A DNA stretch of 64,000 bases from Rhizobiaceae bacterium (GTDB lineage Bacteria > Pseudomonadota > Alphaproteobacteria > Rhizobiales > Rhizobiaceae): assembly GCA_019635775.1 (NCBI GenBank), contig JAHBYU010000003.1, forward strand, positions 23,686-87,685, read 5' to 3'. Both the position numbers and the translations under genes were made by a program. Within the stretch, counting starts at the first letter, position 1. Each line of letters begins with the position of its first letter. Under the pieces are notes generated by a model. It was given only the letters and a program-made list of their open reading frames with translations, was not told the origin of the DNA and ran no database searches. Positions 42,173-53,359 of this stretch are shown piece after piece.

Positions 42173-44734
42173 TCAGAGTTTGCGCGTCACCATCTCGACG
42201 CGGAAGCACTCGATGACATCGCCGACCTGGATGTTCTCGTAGTTCTGGAAGGCCATGCCGCATTCCTGACCGACCGGAACCTCCGAGACCTCATCCTTGA
42301 AGCGCTTTAGCGTCTTCAGCGTGCCTTCGTGGATGACGACATTGTCGCGGATCAGGCGAACGCCTGCGCCACGTTCCACGCGGCCTTCGGTGACACGGCA
42401 GCCAGCGATCTTGCCGACCTTGGTGATATCGAAGACCTCCAGGATTTCTGCGTTGCCGAGGAAGGTCTCGCGACGCTCCGGCGACAGCAGGCCCGACATC
42501 GCATCCTTAACGTCGTCCACCAGGTTGTAGATGATGTTGTAGTAGCGGATTTCGATGCCTGCATTTTCAGCGGCCGTCCGCGCTTGCGGATTGGCGCGGA
42601 CGTTGAAGCCGATGATCGCGGCACCCGACGTCTCGGCGAGCGAGATATCGGTTTCGGTGATCGCGCCGACGCCCGAATGGACGATGCGTGCCCGGACCTC
42701 GTCCGTACCCAGCTTGTCGATAGCCGCTGCAATCGCCTCGATGGATCCCTGGACGTCGCCCTTGATGACCAGCGGGAATTCCTTAAGCCCGCTCGTCTGC
42801 AACTGCGACATCATCTGCTCAAGCGAACCACGCTGGCCGGCATGCTTGGCGGCAGCCTTGTCGCGTGCGATCCGCTGGCGATATTCGGTGATCTCGCGGG
42901 CTCGCGCCTCGCTCGGCACGGTCGCGAACCGATCGCCGGCGCGGGGCGAACCCTGAAGTCCCAGGACCTCCACGGGCGTGGAGGGGCCGGCTTCCTTGAG
43001 TTGCTCCCCACGGTCGTCGATGATCGCACGGACACGGCCCCACTCGTTGCCGGCAACCACGATGTCCCCGATCATCAGGGTGCCGATCTGCACCAGCACG
43101 GTGGCAACGGCGCCGCGGCCCTTGTCCAGTTTGGACTCTATGACGACACCTTCCGACGTGCGGTCGGGATTGGCCTTGAGGTCGAGAACCTCGGCCTGAA
43201 GCAGAATCGCTTCCAGCAGCTTGTCGAGATTGGTTCCCTTGGTAGCCGACACCTCGACGTCGAGAACCTCGCCGCCCATGGATTCGACGAACACCTCGTG
43301 CTGGAGGAGCTGCGTGCGCACCTTCTGCGGGTCGGCGCTCGGCTTGTCGATCTTGTTGATCGCGACGATGATCGGAACGCCGGCAGCCTTGGCGTGATTG
43401 ATTGATTCAATCGTCTGCGGCATGACCGAGTCGTCCGCGGCTACGACCAGCACGGCGATGTCGGTGGCCTGCGCGCCACGGGCGCGCATCGCGGTGAACG
43501 CCGCGTGGCCGGGCGTGTCGATGAAGGTGATCTTGTGACCGTCCTTCTCGACCTGATAGGCCCCGATATGCTGGGTGATGCCGCCGGCTTCGCCCGCAAC
43601 GACCTTGGCGTTGCGGATGGCGTCCAGCAGCGAGGTTTTGCCATGGTCGACATGGCCCATGATGGTGACGACAGGCGGGCGCGGCAGCAGATCCTCTTCC
43701 TTGTCCGGCGCCTTGAAGACGCCTTCCTCGATATCGGCCTCGGCGACACGGCGAACCGTATGGCCGAACTCGGAGGCAACCAGCTCGGCAGTATCCGCAT
43801 CGATCACGTCGCCGGGCTTCAGGATCTGCCCCTGCTTCATGAAGAACTTTACGATATCGACCGCGCGCTCCGACATGCGGTTTGCCAGATCCGAGACGGT
43901 AATCGTCTCCGGCAGCACGACCTCGCGCGAAATCTTCTCACGTGGCTCCTGATGCATGGCACGCTTGAACTTCTCCTGCCTGCGCCGCATCGACGACAGC
44001 GAGCGCGAGCGGGATTCCTCGCCCGATGTAGCGGAGCTCAGGGTCAGCTTGCCGCGCCGGCGGTCTTCCTCACCCTTGGTGCGCTGGGGCTTCTCAGGCA
44101 CCGCCGGAGTCAAGCGGCGTGGTGGCATGGCGGCTGGCGTCGCGCCGACACGGCGCGGCTTGGCCACTTCCTCCTCGTCTGGCAATTGGTCGGCAAGCGG
44201 AGTGCGGCGGCGGGCTTCCTCTTCCGCGCGGCGACGCGATTCCGCCTCCGCGAGAAGCCGGGCTTCTTCGTCGGCCTGCCGACGAGCGGATTCCTCACGT
44301 TCGCGCTTGCGGCGATCTTCCTCCTCCTGGCGGCGCTTGGCCTCGTCAATGGCCCGCTGACGATCCTCGACTTCACGCGCCTTGGAGCCCTCGAGGGCAC
44401 GGCGGCGCGCTTCGATTTCGTCGGCCGACAGGTCGTTCAGCACAAGGTTGGGTCGATCCGGGGCTGGAGCGCGCGGGGCGGGTTTGGGCGCCTCCTGAAC
44501 GACGGGCTTTGCCGGGGCGGCCGGAGCGGGCTTGGGCGTAAACACCGAAGCTGCCTCTGACTTCTCACCGGGCTTGACGAATTTGCGCTTGGTCTCGACG
44601 ACGACAGACTTTGTGCGCCCGTGCGAGAAGTTCTGCCGCACGGTCGACTGCTCAACGCCCGGACGCTTCAGCGTCAACGTCTTCTTGGGGTTGACGCTCA
44701 AAGTCTTGTCGTCACCGGTTTTCGTATCGGTCAT
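42173..44734 (-). CDS. infB: Translation initiation factor IF-2
   Basis: This is an 853-residue GTPase. The N-terminal 300 residues are low-complexity: Ala/Pro-rich, then a long charged Arg/Glu coiled coil (about 105-200). The G domain follows, with [22 protein letters not shown] and NKID, then domains II-IV ending in [20 protein letters not shown]. It positions initiator tRNA on the 30S subunit. Its start overlaps the ylxR stop as ATGA. Confidence 0.97.
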   Translation of the reverse strand: MTDTKTGDDKTLSVNPKKTLTLKRPGVEQSTVRQNFSHGRTKSVVVETKRKFVKPGEKSEAASVFTPKPAPAAPAKPVVQEAPKPAPRAPAPDRPNLVLNDLSADEIEARRRALEGSKAREVEDRQRAIDEAKRRQEEEDRRKREREESARRQADEEARLLAEAESRRRAEEEARRRTPLADQLPDEEEVAKPRRVGATPAAMPPRRLTPAVPEKPQRTKGEEDRRRGKLTLSSATSGEESRSRSLSSMRRRQEKFKRAMHQEPREKISREVVLPETITVSDLANRMSERAVDIVKFFMKQGQILKPGDVIDADTAELVASEFGHTVRRVAEADIEEGVFKAPDKEEDLLPRPPVVTIMGHVDHGKTSLLDAIRNAKVVAGEAGGITQHIGAYQVEKDGHKITFIDTPGHAAFTAMRARGAQATDIAVLVVAADDSVMPQTIESINHAKAAGVPIIVAINKIDKPSADPQKVRTQLLQHEVFVESMGGEVLDVEVSATKGTNLDKLLEAILLQAEVLDLKANPDRTSEGVVIESKLDKGRGAVATVLVQIGTLMIGDIVVAGNEWGRVRAIIDDRGEQLKEAGPSTPVEVLGLQGSPRAGDRFATVPSEARAREITEYRQRIARDKAAAKHAGQRGSLEQMMSQLQTSGLKEFPLVIKGDVQGSIEAIAAAIDKLGTDEVRARIVHSGVGAITETDISLAETSGAAIIGFNVRANPQARTAAENAGIEIRYYNIIYNLVDDVKDAMSGLLSPERRETFLGNAEILEVFDITKVGKIAGCRVTEGRVERGAGVRLIRDNVVIHEGTLKTLKRFKDEVSEVPVGQECGMAFQNYENIQVGDVIECFRVEMVTRKL

Positions 44735-45381
44735 TCCACATCCTCTGCGGCTTCATTCTTGTCGGCAATCGCCGCAAACATTGCCAGATCATCCGGGGAT
44801 CCGCCCCGGTATCGGTCAAGCGCAACCATGCGCTTTTCAGCCGATTTTCCCGCGTCGCCCGCGAGAACGGCTGCATGTATCACATTTGTGCCACCCAATG
44901 CCAAACCCAATTCCTGCTCGGAAAAAAGTTTGTAGCGACGGATTTCCGGACCACCCAGATGCACGACAGCCCGCCTGGCCTGCGCGATCTTTCGGATTCC
45001 GTCCTCCGAGGCTTCCGCGGCATGGAGAACGAAAAGCGCGCTGCCGTTGCGCACCGAAGCTTCGACCTTGGTGGCGCCCAGTGCGACGACGCCTGCCTTG
45101 CGGGCGAGCCCGATGGACCCAAGCGCCGCCTTCGCAAGCACATGATCGACCATTCCGCCAAGATCGGCGGGGACCGATAGCTCGGTCTTCAGAGCTCTTG
45201 CAAAGAGGCCCTTTCGGGCAGCCTTGTCGACGTGCCCGCGATCGGCGGTTACCCAACAGCCCCTGCCGGGCAGGCTCTTCTTCAGATCAGGGACGACGGC
45301 CCCGTCGGGGCCGACGACAAAACGGATCAGGTCATCCGGCCCGGCCGGACGGCGCGTGACGATGCAGGTGCGATCGTTCAT
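44731..45381 (-). CDS. YlxR (DUF448) RNA-binding protein fused to an L7Ae-like domain
   Basis: This 216-residue protein has an N-terminal YlxR domain ([36 protein letters not shown]). The C-terminal ribosomal L7Ae/L30e-type domain contains [34 protein letters not shown] and [12 protein letters not shown]. The pair is separate in Bacillus (YlxR, YlxQ) and fused in alphaproteobacteria. It lies between nusA and infB and is presumably involved in RNA or ribosome function. The start is at MNDRTCIV. Confidence 0.92.
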   Translation of the reverse strand: MNDRTCIVTRRPAGPDDLIRFVVGPDGAVVPDLKKSLPGRGCWVTADRGHVDKAARKGLFARALKTELSVPADLGGMVDHVLAKAALGSIGLARKAGVVALGATKVEASVRNGSALFVLHAAEASEDGIRKIAQARRAVVHLGGPEIRRYKLFSEQELGLALGGTNVIHAAVLAGDAGKSAEKRMVALDRYRGGSPDDLAMFAAIADKNEAAEDVE

Positions 45382-45413
45382 CTCGTCCAATGCGTACTCC
45401 GGGCCGTGGCACC

Positions 45414-47009
45414 TTACGCGTCCGCCGGTTCGGCGGCTGCGTCGGCCTCGGCTGCGGCCTCCTCTTCGGTGATCCAACCAGCCTTCAGGCGGGCCGCAAG
45501 CACCATCTGCTCGGCTTCGGCGCGCGAAACATTGTGCGCGGCAAAAACGCCGGGGAAGAACTTCGTCTCGCCGTCCTTGCGTTCCTTCCAGCCGACCAGG
45601 TCGTCGACGGCGTAGCCGGCGAAATCCTCAATCGTCTTCACGCCGTCTTCGCCCAGCGTCACCATCATCGCGGTGGTCACGCCGGGAATCTCGCGCAGTT
45701 CGTCCTGCACGCCGAGATGCCTGCGCTTTTCGTCGTGCTCGCCCTCGATCCTCTCGAGATACTCGCGGGCACGGGTCTGGATTTCCACGGCGGTATCCTC
45801 ATCGAATCCGTCGATGGAGGAAATCTCGTCAGCTTCGACATAGGCCACTTCCTCGACCGACGTGAAGCCTTCGGAGGCAAGCACCTGGCCGACCATCTCG
45901 TCTACGTCGAGCGCCTCCATGAAGAGGGTCGAGCGTTCCACGAACTCCTTCTGGCGCCGCTCGGACTCTTCCTGCTCGGTCAGGATGTCGATGTCCCAGC
46001 CGGTAAGCTGCGAGGCAAGGCGCACATTCTGGCCCCGGCGACCGATGGCCAGCGAGAGCTGGTCGTCCGGAACGACTACCTCGATGCGCTCGGCATCCTC
46101 GTCCAGCACCACCTTGGCGACTTCGGCAGGCTGCAGCGCATTGACGATGAAGGAAGCGGCCGAGGGCGACCACGGTATGATGTCGATCTTCTCGCCCTGA
46201 AGCTCACCCACGACGGCCTGGACGCGACTGCCGCGCATGCCGACGCAGGCGCCGACCGGATCAATGGACGAATCGCGGGAAATCACGGCGATCTTGGCGC
46301 GGCTGCCCGGGTCGCGGGCGACCGACTTGATCTCGATGATGCCGTCATAGATTTCCGGCACTTCCATCGTGAACAGCTTCGCCATGAACTGCGGATGGGT
46401 GCGTGACAGGAAGATCTGCGGCCCGCGCTGCTCGCGTCGCACGTCATACACATAGGCGCGCACGCGATCGCCATATTTGAAATTCTCGCGCGGGATCAAC
46501 TCGTCGCGGCGGATGATAGCCTCGCCGCGACCAAGATCGACGATGACGTTGCCATATTCGACGCGCTTGACCGTACCGTTGACGATTTCGCCGATCCGAT
46601 CCTTGTATTCGTCATACTGGCGGTCGCGCTCAGCCTCGCGCACCTTCTGCACGATCACCTGCTTGGCGGACTGCGCGGCAATACGGCCGAAATCCATCGG
46701 CGGTAGCTGCTCCGCGATGAAGTCGCCCACTTCGGCGTCGGGATTTCGCTCACGTGCAGAGGACAGCGCGATCTGGCGACCGTAATCCTCGACCGTGTCC
46801 ACGACTTCCATCAGTCGCTGAAGCTTCATCTCGCCCGTGCTCGGGTTGATGTCGGCGCGGATGTTCGTTTCCTGGCCGTAGCGCTGGCGCGCCGCCTTCT
46901 GGATCGCATCCGCCATCGCGGCGATCACGATCCCCTTGTCGATCGACTTTTCGCGCGCGACCGCATCGGCGATCTGCAGCAGCTCAAGCCTGTTCGCACT
47001 GACTACCAT
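45414..47009 (-). CDS. nusA: Transcription termination/antitermination protein NusA
   Basis: This 531-residue protein contains, in order, the RNA polymerase-binding N-domain (to about 125), S1 ([20 protein letters not shown]), KH1/KH2 ([39 protein letters not shown]) and C-terminal acidic helix-hairpin-helix repeats (about 355-500). It modulates pausing, termination and rRNA antitermination. The start at [12 protein letters not shown] is typical. It follows rimP by 46 nt. Confidence 0.96.
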   Translation of the reverse strand: MVVSANRLELLQIADAVAREKSIDKGIVIAAMADAIQKAARQRYGQETNIRADINPSTGEMKLQRLMEVVDTVEDYGRQIALSSARERNPDAEVGDFIAEQLPPMDFGRIAAQSAKQVIVQKVREAERDRQYDEYKDRIGEIVNGTVKRVEYGNVIVDLGRGEAIIRRDELIPRENFKYGDRVRAYVYDVRREQRGPQIFLSRTHPQFMAKLFTMEVPEIYDGIIEIKSVARDPGSRAKIAVISRDSSIDPVGACVGMRGSRVQAVVGELQGEKIDIIPWSPSAASFIVNALQPAEVAKVVLDEDAERIEVVVPDDQLSLAIGRRGQNVRLASQLTGWDIDILTEQEESERRQKEFVERSTLFMEALDVDEMVGQVLASEGFTSVEEVAYVEADEISSIDGFDEDTAVEIQTRAREYLERIEGEHDEKRRHLGVQDELREIPGVTTAMMVTLGEDGVKTIEDFAGYAVDDLVGWKERKDGETKFFPGVFAAHNVSRAEAEQMVLAARLKAGWITEEEAAAEADAAAEPADA

Positions 47010-47055
47010 GTCCGTCTCCCTGAATTCCCGCCTCACGCGGGAGCTCGATCAAACC

Positions 47056-47676
47056 TTAGACTTCGGTTTCCTCGACGGCCTCTTCGGGCTCGCCTCGGCG
47101 CTTCTTCGCTTCCTTGCGTGCCTTGTTGTCCTTGGACAGGGCATCGCGAATGAGATCGTCGGTCAGAACTAGTCGCGCTTCCGCGATAGCCTCGTATGGA
47201 ACCCTGACCGTGGGTTCATCACCATAGGCAGGCACGTCGCGCTCGATCAGCACGTCCGTTTCGCCGGCCTGGGCGATCCGGCCCTTGAAACGCTTGCGCT
47301 CGGCAACGAGGATGGATGTCTCCATCTTCACCTGATGTCCTGCCCAAGCCGCAAAATCCGACTTTCGCACCAAAGGACGGTCTATACCTGGCGAGGAAAC
47401 CTCCAGGTGATAGGCTTTCTCAACCGGGTCGACAACATCGAGCGCCGGCGAAACCGCGCGACTGACCTCTTCGCAATCCTCGACGGTCATGGTTCCGTCG
47501 TTGCGCTCGGCCATGATCTGAAGCGTCAGTCCGTTTTGGCCCGAAAGCCGAACACGCACCAGCCGGAAGCCCATGCCGCGAAGCACCGGCATGATGATCG
47601 ACGCGATGCGCGCATCGATCCCGCTTTCGCGGATGATGCGATCGTCTTCCATCGTGTCGTCCGTCAATGCCGTCAT
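47056..47676 (-). CDS. rimP: Ribosome maturation factor RimP
   Basis: This 206-residue factor is needed for 30S assembly. Family segments include [46 protein letters not shown] and [10 protein letters not shown]. The C-terminus adds a charged tail. It is the first full gene of the rimP-nusA-ylxR-infB-rbfA-truB-rpsO-pnp operon. GGAG lies 6 nt before its start, and a short ORF overlaps that start. Confidence 0.95.
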   Translation of the reverse strand: MTALTDDTMEDDRIIRESGIDARIASIIMPVLRGMGFRLVRVRLSGQNGLTLQIMAERNDGTMTVEDCEEVSRAVSPALDVVDPVEKAYHLEVSSPGIDRPLVRKSDFAAWAGHQVKMETSILVAERKRFKGRIAQAGETDVLIERDVPAYGDEPTVRVPYEAIAEARLVLTDDLIRDALSKDNKARKEAKKRRGEPEEAVEETEV

Positions 47677-47756
47677 CGGGTCTCCGGTTCCCGCAGTCTC
47701 AGCAAGCTCGCCGGTAACAAAAAAGAGCGGGACCGGGTGGACCCACTCTTCGTCAT
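47673..47756 (-). CDS. Possible 27-codon leader ORF overlapping rimP
   Basis: ATG at 47754-47756 opens a frame of 27 codons whose TGA overlaps the rimP ATG as ATGA. The frame runs straight through the intrinsic-terminator hairpin at 47717-47750. The encoded peptide is Ser/Arg/Leu-rich and unlike any family I know. No strong ribosome binding site precedes it. The overlap and position suggest a leader peptide, but chance is not excluded. Confidence 0.3.
   Translation of the reverse strand: MTKSGSTRSRSFLLPASLLRLREPETR
47717..47750 (-). terminator. Intrinsic terminator/attenuator in the rimP leader
   Basis: On the minus strand a 9-bp stem (47742-47750 with 47723-47731, one wobble pair) is followed by a run of T (47719-47724). 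The hairpin lies downstream of the candidate operon promoter and upstream of rimP. It would therefore end most transcripts after about 55 nt unless read through. Confidence 0.7.
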
Positions 47757-47777
47757 ACCGACCAAGAATTTGACGCT

Positions 47778-47806
47778 GATATAGAGGCGATCAGGCGAAA
47801 AAGCAA
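47778..47806 (-). promoter_or_regulatory. Candidate promoter of the rimP-nusA-infB operon
   Basis: On the minus strand TTGCTT (47801-47806) and TATATC (47778-47783) are spaced exactly 17 nt, a good alphaproteobacterial sigma-70 promoter. Transcription would start near 47771, giving a leader of about 95 nt before rimP. Confidence 0.6.
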
Positions 47807-47894
47807 GCCGGTCGCCTGCCAGGTCCTACCCGCCAGTCGTTTCGGGCGCTCCCATGCGCAGGACGCAGGGCTGCCTTGTCACCAAACCCCTGAC

Positions 47895-47918
47895 AGATAG
47901 TTTCGCCAGTCACTATCT
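47895..47918. promoter_or_regulatory. Inverted repeat AGATAGT-N10-ACTATCT
   Basis: Perfect 7-bp arms (47895-47901 and 47912-47918) are separated by 10 nt, about one helical turn between arms. It lies 40 nt upstream of a small conserved-looking gene. It could be an operator or, with the following TTTC, a weak terminator. Confidence 0.35.
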
Positions 47919-47957
47919 TTCTTGCAGTGCAGCAAGGCACTGGAAAGCAAGGTTATC

Positions 47958-48113
47958 ATGTTACGCAAACGCACGCGCATCGGTGAGATCGTCTCGATCA
48001 TCGGTGATGCAATAGCGACGGCTGCCGCAGTCAGCGAGGGCCATCAGCCGAAGGTGCACAATCTGCGCGGCCTAGGCATCGATCCAAAGCAGTTCCGAAA
48101 GATCCGCTATTGA
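47958..48113 (+). CDS. Small conserved-looking protein of unknown function
   Basis: This 51-residue basic protein is MLRKRTRIGEIVSIIGDAIA followed by TAAAVSEGHQPKVHNLRGLG and a C-terminus ending FRKIRY. The pattern (basic start, Ala-rich helix, LRxLGIDPxxF near the end) resembles small uncharacterised proteins of Rhizobiales as I recall them. GCAAGG lies about 7 nt upstream of the ATG. An inverted repeat sits in its probable promoter. No function can be assigned. Confidence 0.65.
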   Translation: MLRKRTRIGEIVSIIGDAIATAAAVSEGHQPKVHNLRGLGIDPKQFRKIRY

Positions 48114-48165
48114 GCGGACTGAAGCATAATCTGCCTAAACAGGTTTCCGCCTTCGGGTTCGTGCA

Positions 48166-49710
48166 CTAGTCGGTGTCGCCGGCGATCTGCTCAAGCAACT
48201 TGCCCTTTCCGCGATGGCGCAGCCAAAGCGGCAGCAAGACTGCCGTCAGCGCGAGCATCCATAGCAGGATCGCAATCCAGGAATGGAACAGGGCGAGCAC
48301 ATCACCCTGGCTGATCTGCAGTGCCTGTCTCAGGCTTTTCTCCGCCATGGGCCCGAGGATCAGTCCGACCACAACCGGCGCGATGGGATAGTGGAAGCGG
48401 CGCAGCACGTAGCCGAGTATGCCGAACAGCATGAGCAGGAACAGCCCGAAGGATATGGGTATACCGAACAGCATGTAGGTGGACCCGTCGGCCCCGATCG
48501 TTCCGAGCGTCGCAAAGGTGAGGATCCCGGCATAGAGCCATGGCCGGGGGATGGTCAGCAGCTTCACCCACAGCCCGATCAGCGGCAGGTTTAGGATGAG
48601 AAGCATCAGGTTGGCGACCAGCAGGCTGGCGATCAGGCCCCAGACAAGAGGTGCGTTGGTCGCGAACAGAAGCGGACCCGGCTGAAGGCCGAATTGCTGG
48701 AAACCCGCTAGCATGATGGCGGCCGTCGCCGTCGTCGGCAGGCCAAGCGTCAGCAGAGGCACAAGCGTCCCGGCCGCCGAAGCGTTGTTGGCCGCTTCCG
48801 GGCCGGCGACACCCTCGATAGCACCATGTCCGAATTCCTCAGGATGTTTCGAGAAGTTCTTTTCCGTCGAATAGGACAGGAAGCTTGAGACATCGGCACC
48901 CCCGGCGGGCATCGCCCCGATGGGAAAGCCTATCGCGGTTCCGCGCAGCCAAGGCGCCCATGACCGCTTCCAGTCCTCGCGGTTCATCCACACCGAACCC
49001 TTTACGGCTTCAACCTTTTCCTCCTGCATATGGCGAGCCGCAACCACGGCCAGCGTCTCGCCGATGGCAAACAGCGCGACAGCAAGCGTCGTCACGGAAA
49101 TGCCGTCAAAGAGATTGGGCAGTCCCATCGCAAGCCGCGTCTGTCCGGTCAGTTGGTCGATTCCGATCAGGCCGAGGGCCAGGCCGATGAACAACGAGGT
49201 CAGCCCCCGGACGGTAGAGTCGCCGAAGGCCGCCGAGACGGTCATGAAGGCCAGCAGCATCAGCGCGAAATATTCCGAGGGCCCGAAGGAAAGCGCGAAT
49301 TTCACCACCGAGGGAGCGATGAAGGCCAGCCCCAGCGTGGCGATCAGGCCGGCGACGAACGACCCGATTGCCGCCGTCGCGAGCGCCGGCCCGCCGCGCC
49401 CCTTGCGGGCCATCTTGTTGCCTTCGAGCGCGGTGACGATGGAGGCGCTTTCACCAGGCGTGTTCAGGAGGATGGATGTGGTTGAGCCGCCATACATGCC
49501 GCCGTAATAGATACCGGCGAACATGATCAGCGAGCCGGCCGGATCGAGCTTGTAGGTGACGGGCAGGAGAAGCGCGACCGTCAGGGCCGGGCCGATGCCT
49601 GGGAGGACGCCGACGGCGGTGCCGAGCGTCACGCCGATCAGGGCATAGAGGAGGTTGTGCCATTGCAGGGCGGTCAGGAGACCCTGGCTCAGAAGCTCGA
49701 AGGTTGTCAT
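48166..49710 (-). CDS. tctA: Tripartite tricarboxylate transporter large permease TctA
   Basis: This 514-residue permease has about 10-12 transmembrane helices and the family motifs [20 protein letters not shown] and [19 protein letters not shown] near the N-terminus. A repeat-like second motif ([17 protein letters not shown]) is near the middle. TctA is the ion-coupled channel of TTT systems, which import citrate or other carboxylates. It follows tctB by 24 nt. Confidence 0.93.
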   Translation of the reverse strand: MTTFELLSQGLLTALQWHNLLYALIGVTLGTAVGVLPGIGPALTVALLLPVTYKLDPAGSLIMFAGIYYGGMYGGSTTSILLNTPGESASIVTALEGNKMARKGRGGPALATAAIGSFVAGLIATLGLAFIAPSVVKFALSFGPSEYFALMLLAFMTVSAAFGDSTVRGLTSLFIGLALGLIGIDQLTGQTRLAMGLPNLFDGISVTTLAVALFAIGETLAVVAARHMQEEKVEAVKGSVWMNREDWKRSWAPWLRGTAIGFPIGAMPAGGADVSSFLSYSTEKNFSKHPEEFGHGAIEGVAGPEAANNASAAGTLVPLLTLGLPTTATAAIMLAGFQQFGLQPGPLLFATNAPLVWGLIASLLVANLMLLILNLPLIGLWVKLLTIPRPWLYAGILTFATLGTIGADGSTYMLFGIPISFGLFLLMLFGILGYVLRRFHYPIAPVVVGLILGPMAEKSLRQALQISQGDVLALFHSWIAILLWMLALTAVLLPLWLRHRGKGKLLEQIAGDTD

Positions 49711-49734
49711 CCGTCAGGCCTCCGCGCGCTGGCG

Positions 49735-50217
49735 TCAGAAAAGCTGCTCAAAGGGTCCGGCAGGCAGGCTGAGTTGCAGGCCCTTGGCGAAAATGAACCA
49801 GATAACGAATGAGAAGACGATGCCGATTGGGACCGTCTTCCAGAGCGGACCTTTGCCGAATCCCTTGGCGGTGGCGGCGAAGAGCAGACCAGTGGCGATC
49901 GAGAAACCGGCCGTCTTCATGGTCAGCATCTGGACAATCAGTCCGCCCACGATCCAGGCCATCGGACCGAGCGCCTGCGGCTCCCTTGCCGGGAAGCCGC
50001 CGCGCCAAGCCTCTATTGCCGTCAGTATGCCCAAGCCGAAGAGGCCGCCTGAGATGATATACGGAAAGGTCTTCGGACCGACCGGCGAATAGCCGGCGAC
50101 GCCGCCCGTGCGTGCAGTGCCAATGGCGATCGCCGCCGCAGCCAGCACCAGCAGCGCTGCAATGACAAGCGCGGCCCGGTCGGGTCGTTGCTTGTCGATC
50201 TGTTCTGTCCCGCTCAT
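49735..50217 (-). CDS. tctB: Tripartite tricarboxylate transporter small permease TctB
   Basis: This 160-residue protein has four hydrophobic helices and the TctB feature GPKTFPYIISGGLFGLGILT. The N-terminus is charged and cytoplasmic. Its start overlaps the tctC stop by 4 nt. It partners TctA. Confidence 0.9.
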   Translation of the reverse strand: MSGTEQIDKQRPDRAALVIAALLVLAAAAIAIGTARTGGVAGYSPVGPKTFPYIISGGLFGLGILTAIEAWRGGFPAREPQALGPMAWIVGGLIVQMLTMKTAGFSIATGLLFAATAKGFGKGPLWKTVPIGIVFSFVIWFIFAKGLQLSLPAGPFEQLF

Positions 50218-51158
50218 TGAACGAGGCCGATGTCCTTCAGGATCGCAGCCGTAGACTCGGTGTCTTTCTTAAGTTGCTCGGCGAAAGCGTCGCCGGCAAG
50301 GTAGGTGTTGGCCCAGCCCTTGTCGGCAAGTGTCTTCTGCCATGTGGCGGAATTCACCATCTTGTCGACGTCGGCAACGATGGCGGCCTTCAGCTCGTCG
50401 GTGATGCCGGGCGCGGCCGCGACCATGCGCCAGTTCTGGATCGAGACGTCGACACCGCTTTCCTTGAAGGTTGGGGCGTCAATTCCGGCAACCCGTTCAT
50501 CGCTGGATATGCCTATTATGCGCAACGTGCCTGCTTTCAGCTGTTCGGCGAACTCACCATAGCCCGAGATGCCAACGGTCACCTGATTGCCGAGAAGGGC
50601 GGCCAGCGCTTCGCCGCCACCCGAAAAGGCGATGTAGTTGACCTTGGTGGGGTCGACCCCGACGGCCTTTGCGATCAAGCCCGCCGTGATGTGATCGGTG
50701 CCGCCGGCCGAGCCGCCCGCCCAAGAGACGGAGCCCGGGTCGGCCTTCAGTTTCTCGACAAGCCCTGCCATATCCTGGATTTCGGAGGCGGCAGGCACGA
50801 CGACCGCCTCGTACTCGCCGGTCAGTCGCGCGATGGGCGTTACCTGTTCAAGCGTTACGGGCGACTGGTTGGTGAGGATGGCGCCGACCATGACATAGCC
50901 GCCGACGATGAGCTGGCTGGGGTCGCCGCTGGACTGGTTGACAAACTGCGCAAGCCCGATAGTGCCGCCCGCGCCGGGCACGTTCACGACCTGGACGCTG
51001 TCCGAAATCTTCTCGTCCTGAAGGGCCGCCTGCATGGAGCGGGCAGTCTGGTCCCAGCCGCCGCCAGGTGAAGCCGGAGCCATGATCTTGTAATCGGCTG
51101 CCCAGGCAGGCGCTGACAGAAGGCCGGCAAAGATCGCCGGCAGCAGAATTTTCTTCAT
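50214..51158 (-). CDS. tctC: Tripartite tricarboxylate transporter substrate-binding protein TctC (Bug family)
   Basis: This 314-residue periplasmic protein has a clear signal peptide (cleavage after AWA). Bug-type motifs are IMAPASPGGGWDQTARSMQ, NVPGAGGTIGLAQFVNQ and the ligand loop VSWAGGSAGGTDHITAGLIA. GGGAGGAG precedes the start. It is the first gene of tctC-B-A; no regulator is adjacent. The ligand is a small carboxylate by family, identity unknown. Confidence 0.92.
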   Translation of the reverse strand: MKKILLPAIFAGLLSAPAWAADYKIMAPASPGGGWDQTARSMQAALQDEKISDSVQVVNVPGAGGTIGLAQFVNQSSGDPSQLIVGGYVMVGAILTNQSPVTLEQVTPIARLTGEYEAVVVPAASEIQDMAGLVEKLKADPGSVSWAGGSAGGTDHITAGLIAKAVGVDPTKVNYIAFSGGGEALAALLGNQVTVGISGYGEFAEQLKAGTLRIIGISSDERVAGIDAPTFKESGVDVSIQNWRMVAAAPGITDELKAAIVADVDKMVNSATWQKTLADKGWANTYLAGDAFAEQLKKDTESTAAILKDIGLVQ

Positions 51159-51261
51159 TCGGAACTCCTCCCATGAACGGCCTGACCACGCCCCCCTTCG
51201 TCGTCAGGTATTTTGAAGGATCATCTTTGCAAATCGCGGCAACAGCGGCAAGGCACGACGC

Positions 51262-51960
51262 CTATTTGCGCAGGAACGTCAGATAGGCTGGAGTACGGCC
51301 CTCCCGAAAGGCCTTCGCCTCGTAGCGCGTTCCTGGCCAGCCGGCATACGGCTTGCGCCAGTCATCGGCCTTCGCGGCCTGCCACTCGAAGCCGTCATGG
51401 GCCGCGCAATGGAGCAAGGTCCAGTTCACGTAAGTGTCTATGTCGGATGCAAACCGAAACGTGCCCCCCGGCTTCAAGACGCGCGCGAAACGTTCGAGGT
51501 TGACGGCGTTCACGAAGCGCCGCTTCCAGTGCTTCTTCTTTGGCCATGGATCGGGATAGAGCAGGTCGATTCCCGAAAGCGATGCGGCGGGCAGCCAGTC
51601 GAGCAACTGCGTTGCGTCGTTGTCATAGACACGGAGATTGTCGCGCGGCGTTTCGGCGACGGCGGCCATGAGCTTCGCCATCGAATTGACGAATGGCTCG
51701 ACGCCGATGAAGCCCGTTTCGGCAAATGCAGACGCCTCGTGGAGCAGGTGCTCGCCGCCTCCGAAGCCGATCTCCAGACGCACGGTCGAGACGGGCCGGG
51801 CAAAGAGATCGCGCAGATCGGCGGGTGCAGGGTGCGTCGGGTCTATCCGGTATCGACTTAGTCCGACGGAGAGCGCAACAGTCTGCTGGGGGCGGATCGT
51901 CTTGCCCCGCCGCCGCCCGAAGAAGGCTTCGGTCGAGCGGCTCTTGCGGGTTTCGGTCAC
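51262..51960 (-). CDS. trmB: tRNA (guanine-N7-)-methyltransferase TrmB
   Basis: This 232-residue enzyme makes m7G46 in tRNA. It has SAM motif [16 protein letters not shown], the region [18 protein letters not shown] that is diagnostic for TrmB, and [13 protein letters not shown]. It lies 10 nt downstream of metK, which makes its cofactor SAM, and the pair is probably cotranscribed. Confidence 0.95.
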   Translation of the reverse strand: MTETRKSRSTEAFFGRRRGKTIRPQQTVALSVGLSRYRIDPTHPAPADLRDLFARPVSTVRLEIGFGGGEHLLHEASAFAETGFIGVEPFVNSMAKLMAAVAETPRDNLRVYDNDATQLLDWLPAASLSGIDLLYPDPWPKKKHWKRRFVNAVNLERFARVLKPGGTFRFASDIDTYVNWTLLHCAAHDGFEWQAAKADDWRKPYAGWPGTRYEAKAFREGRTPAYLTFLRK

Positions 51961-51970
51961 GGCGACCTCG

Positions 51971-53212
51971 TCAGGCAGAAAGCCGTTCCTTGAGCGCCTT
52001 CACGAGATCGGTCTTCTCCCAGGAGAAGGAACCGTCGCGGCCGGGCTTGCGGCCGAAATGACCGTAGGACGACGTTTTGGCATAGATCGGCTTGTTAAGG
52101 TCGAGATGCTTGCGGATGCCCGTCGGCGAAAGGTCCATGATGTCGCGAAGCGCTTCTTCGAGCTGTGCTTCATCGACCTTGCCCGTGCCGTGCAGGTCGA
52201 CATAGACCGAAAGCGGCTGGGCGACGCCGATGGCGTAGGAAAGCTGGATGGTGCAGCGGTCGGCAAGCTTTGCGGCGACCACGTTCTTGGCCAGATAGCG
52301 AGCGGCATAGGCGGCCGAACGGTCGACCTTGGTCGTGTCCTTGCCGGAGAATGCGCCGCCTCCATGAGGTGCTGCGCCACCGTAGGTGTCGACGATAATC
52401 TTGCGACCGGTGAGACCGGCGTCGCCGTCCGGGCCGCCAATGACGAATGCGCCCGTGGGGTTGATGTACCAGTTGCAGTCCTTCGCGATCTTCAGATCGC
52501 CGAGAGCCTCCCGGATGTAGGGTTCGACGACCTTGCGGACTTTCTTGGAATCCCATGTCGGATCTAGATGCTGAGTGGAGAGGACAATCGAGGTGACCTC
52601 GGCGGCCTTGCCGTCGACATAGCGCACCGTCACCTGGCTCTTCGCGTCAGGACCGAGTTTGCCGACATCGCCATGGCCTGCGTGGCGCGCTGCTGAAAGT
52701 AATTCCAGGATCTTGTGGCTGTAGTAGATCGGCGCAGGCATAAGATCAGGTGTTTCGCGGCATGCGTATCCGAACATGATTCCCTGATCGCCGGCGCCCT
52801 CCTCGCCCTGCCGGTCGGAGGCGTTGTCGACACCCTGTGCAATGTGCGCGGACTGGCCATGAAGCAGCACGTCGATCTTGGCCGTCTTCCAGTGGAAGCC
52901 GTCCTGCTCATAACCGATCGCGCGTATCGCCTTGCGCGCCACCGACTTGAACTTTGATGGATTGACAATCTTGTTGCCGTTCTTGTCGACCTTCATCAGG
53001 GAGTCGGGCAATCGCACCTCGCCGGCGATAACGACCCGGTTGGTCGTTGCCAGCGTCTCGCAGGCTACGCGCACATTCCTGGGGTCCATCCCGCTCTTCT
53101 TTGCCTCGCGATAGACCAGATCGACAATCTCGTCAGAGATGCGGTCACAAACCTTGTCCGGATGTCCTTCGGATACGGATTCGGAGGTGAAGAGATAGTT
53201 CTGCCGAGTCAC
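51971..53212 (-). CDS. metK: S-adenosylmethionine synthase MetK
   Basis: This 413-residue enzyme makes SAM from methionine and ATP (EC 2.5.1.6). It has [20 protein letters not shown] at the N-terminus, [31 protein letters not shown] and [20 protein letters not shown] with the P-loop Lys and Asp residues. It starts at GTG with GGGGAAA upstream. No known SAM riboswitch was recognised in the 147-nt leader between praR and metK. Confidence 0.96.
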   Translation of the reverse strand: MTRQNYLFTSESVSEGHPDKVCDRISDEIVDLVYREAKKSGMDPRNVRVACETLATTNRVVIAGEVRLPDSLMKVDKNGNKIVNPSKFKSVARKAIRAIGYEQDGFHWKTAKIDVLLHGQSAHIAQGVDNASDRQGEEGAGDQGIMFGYACRETPDLMPAPIYYSHKILELLSAARHAGHGDVGKLGPDAKSQVTVRYVDGKAAEVTSIVLSTQHLDPTWDSKKVRKVVEPYIREALGDLKIAKDCNWYINPTGAFVIGGPDGDAGLTGRKIIVDTYGGAAPHGGGAFSGKDTTKVDRSAAYAARYLAKNVVAAKLADRCTIQLSYAIGVAQPLSVYVDLHGTGKVDEAQLEEALRDIMDLSPTGIRKHLDLNKPIYAKTSSYGHFGRKPGRDGSFSWEKTDLVKALKERLSA

Positions 53213-53359
53213 AAATTTCCCCTTTGAACAATCAGTCGGCGAATGCCGGCTTCGGGCGGGGATGGTGTTAGCGAGGCGTAACCGCCTTCGTCAAGAAGCC
53301 AATACCCCGCCAGCAGCCGTCCAGGGGAATGATTTTCCGACTAGAACTGCTGTCGCAGT

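Noticed and set aside
53213-53359. Possible SAM riboswitch in the metK leader
   Set aside because: I looked for SAM-II and SAM/SAH-type pseudoknot motifs and saw none. The leader is short and only weakly structured by eye.
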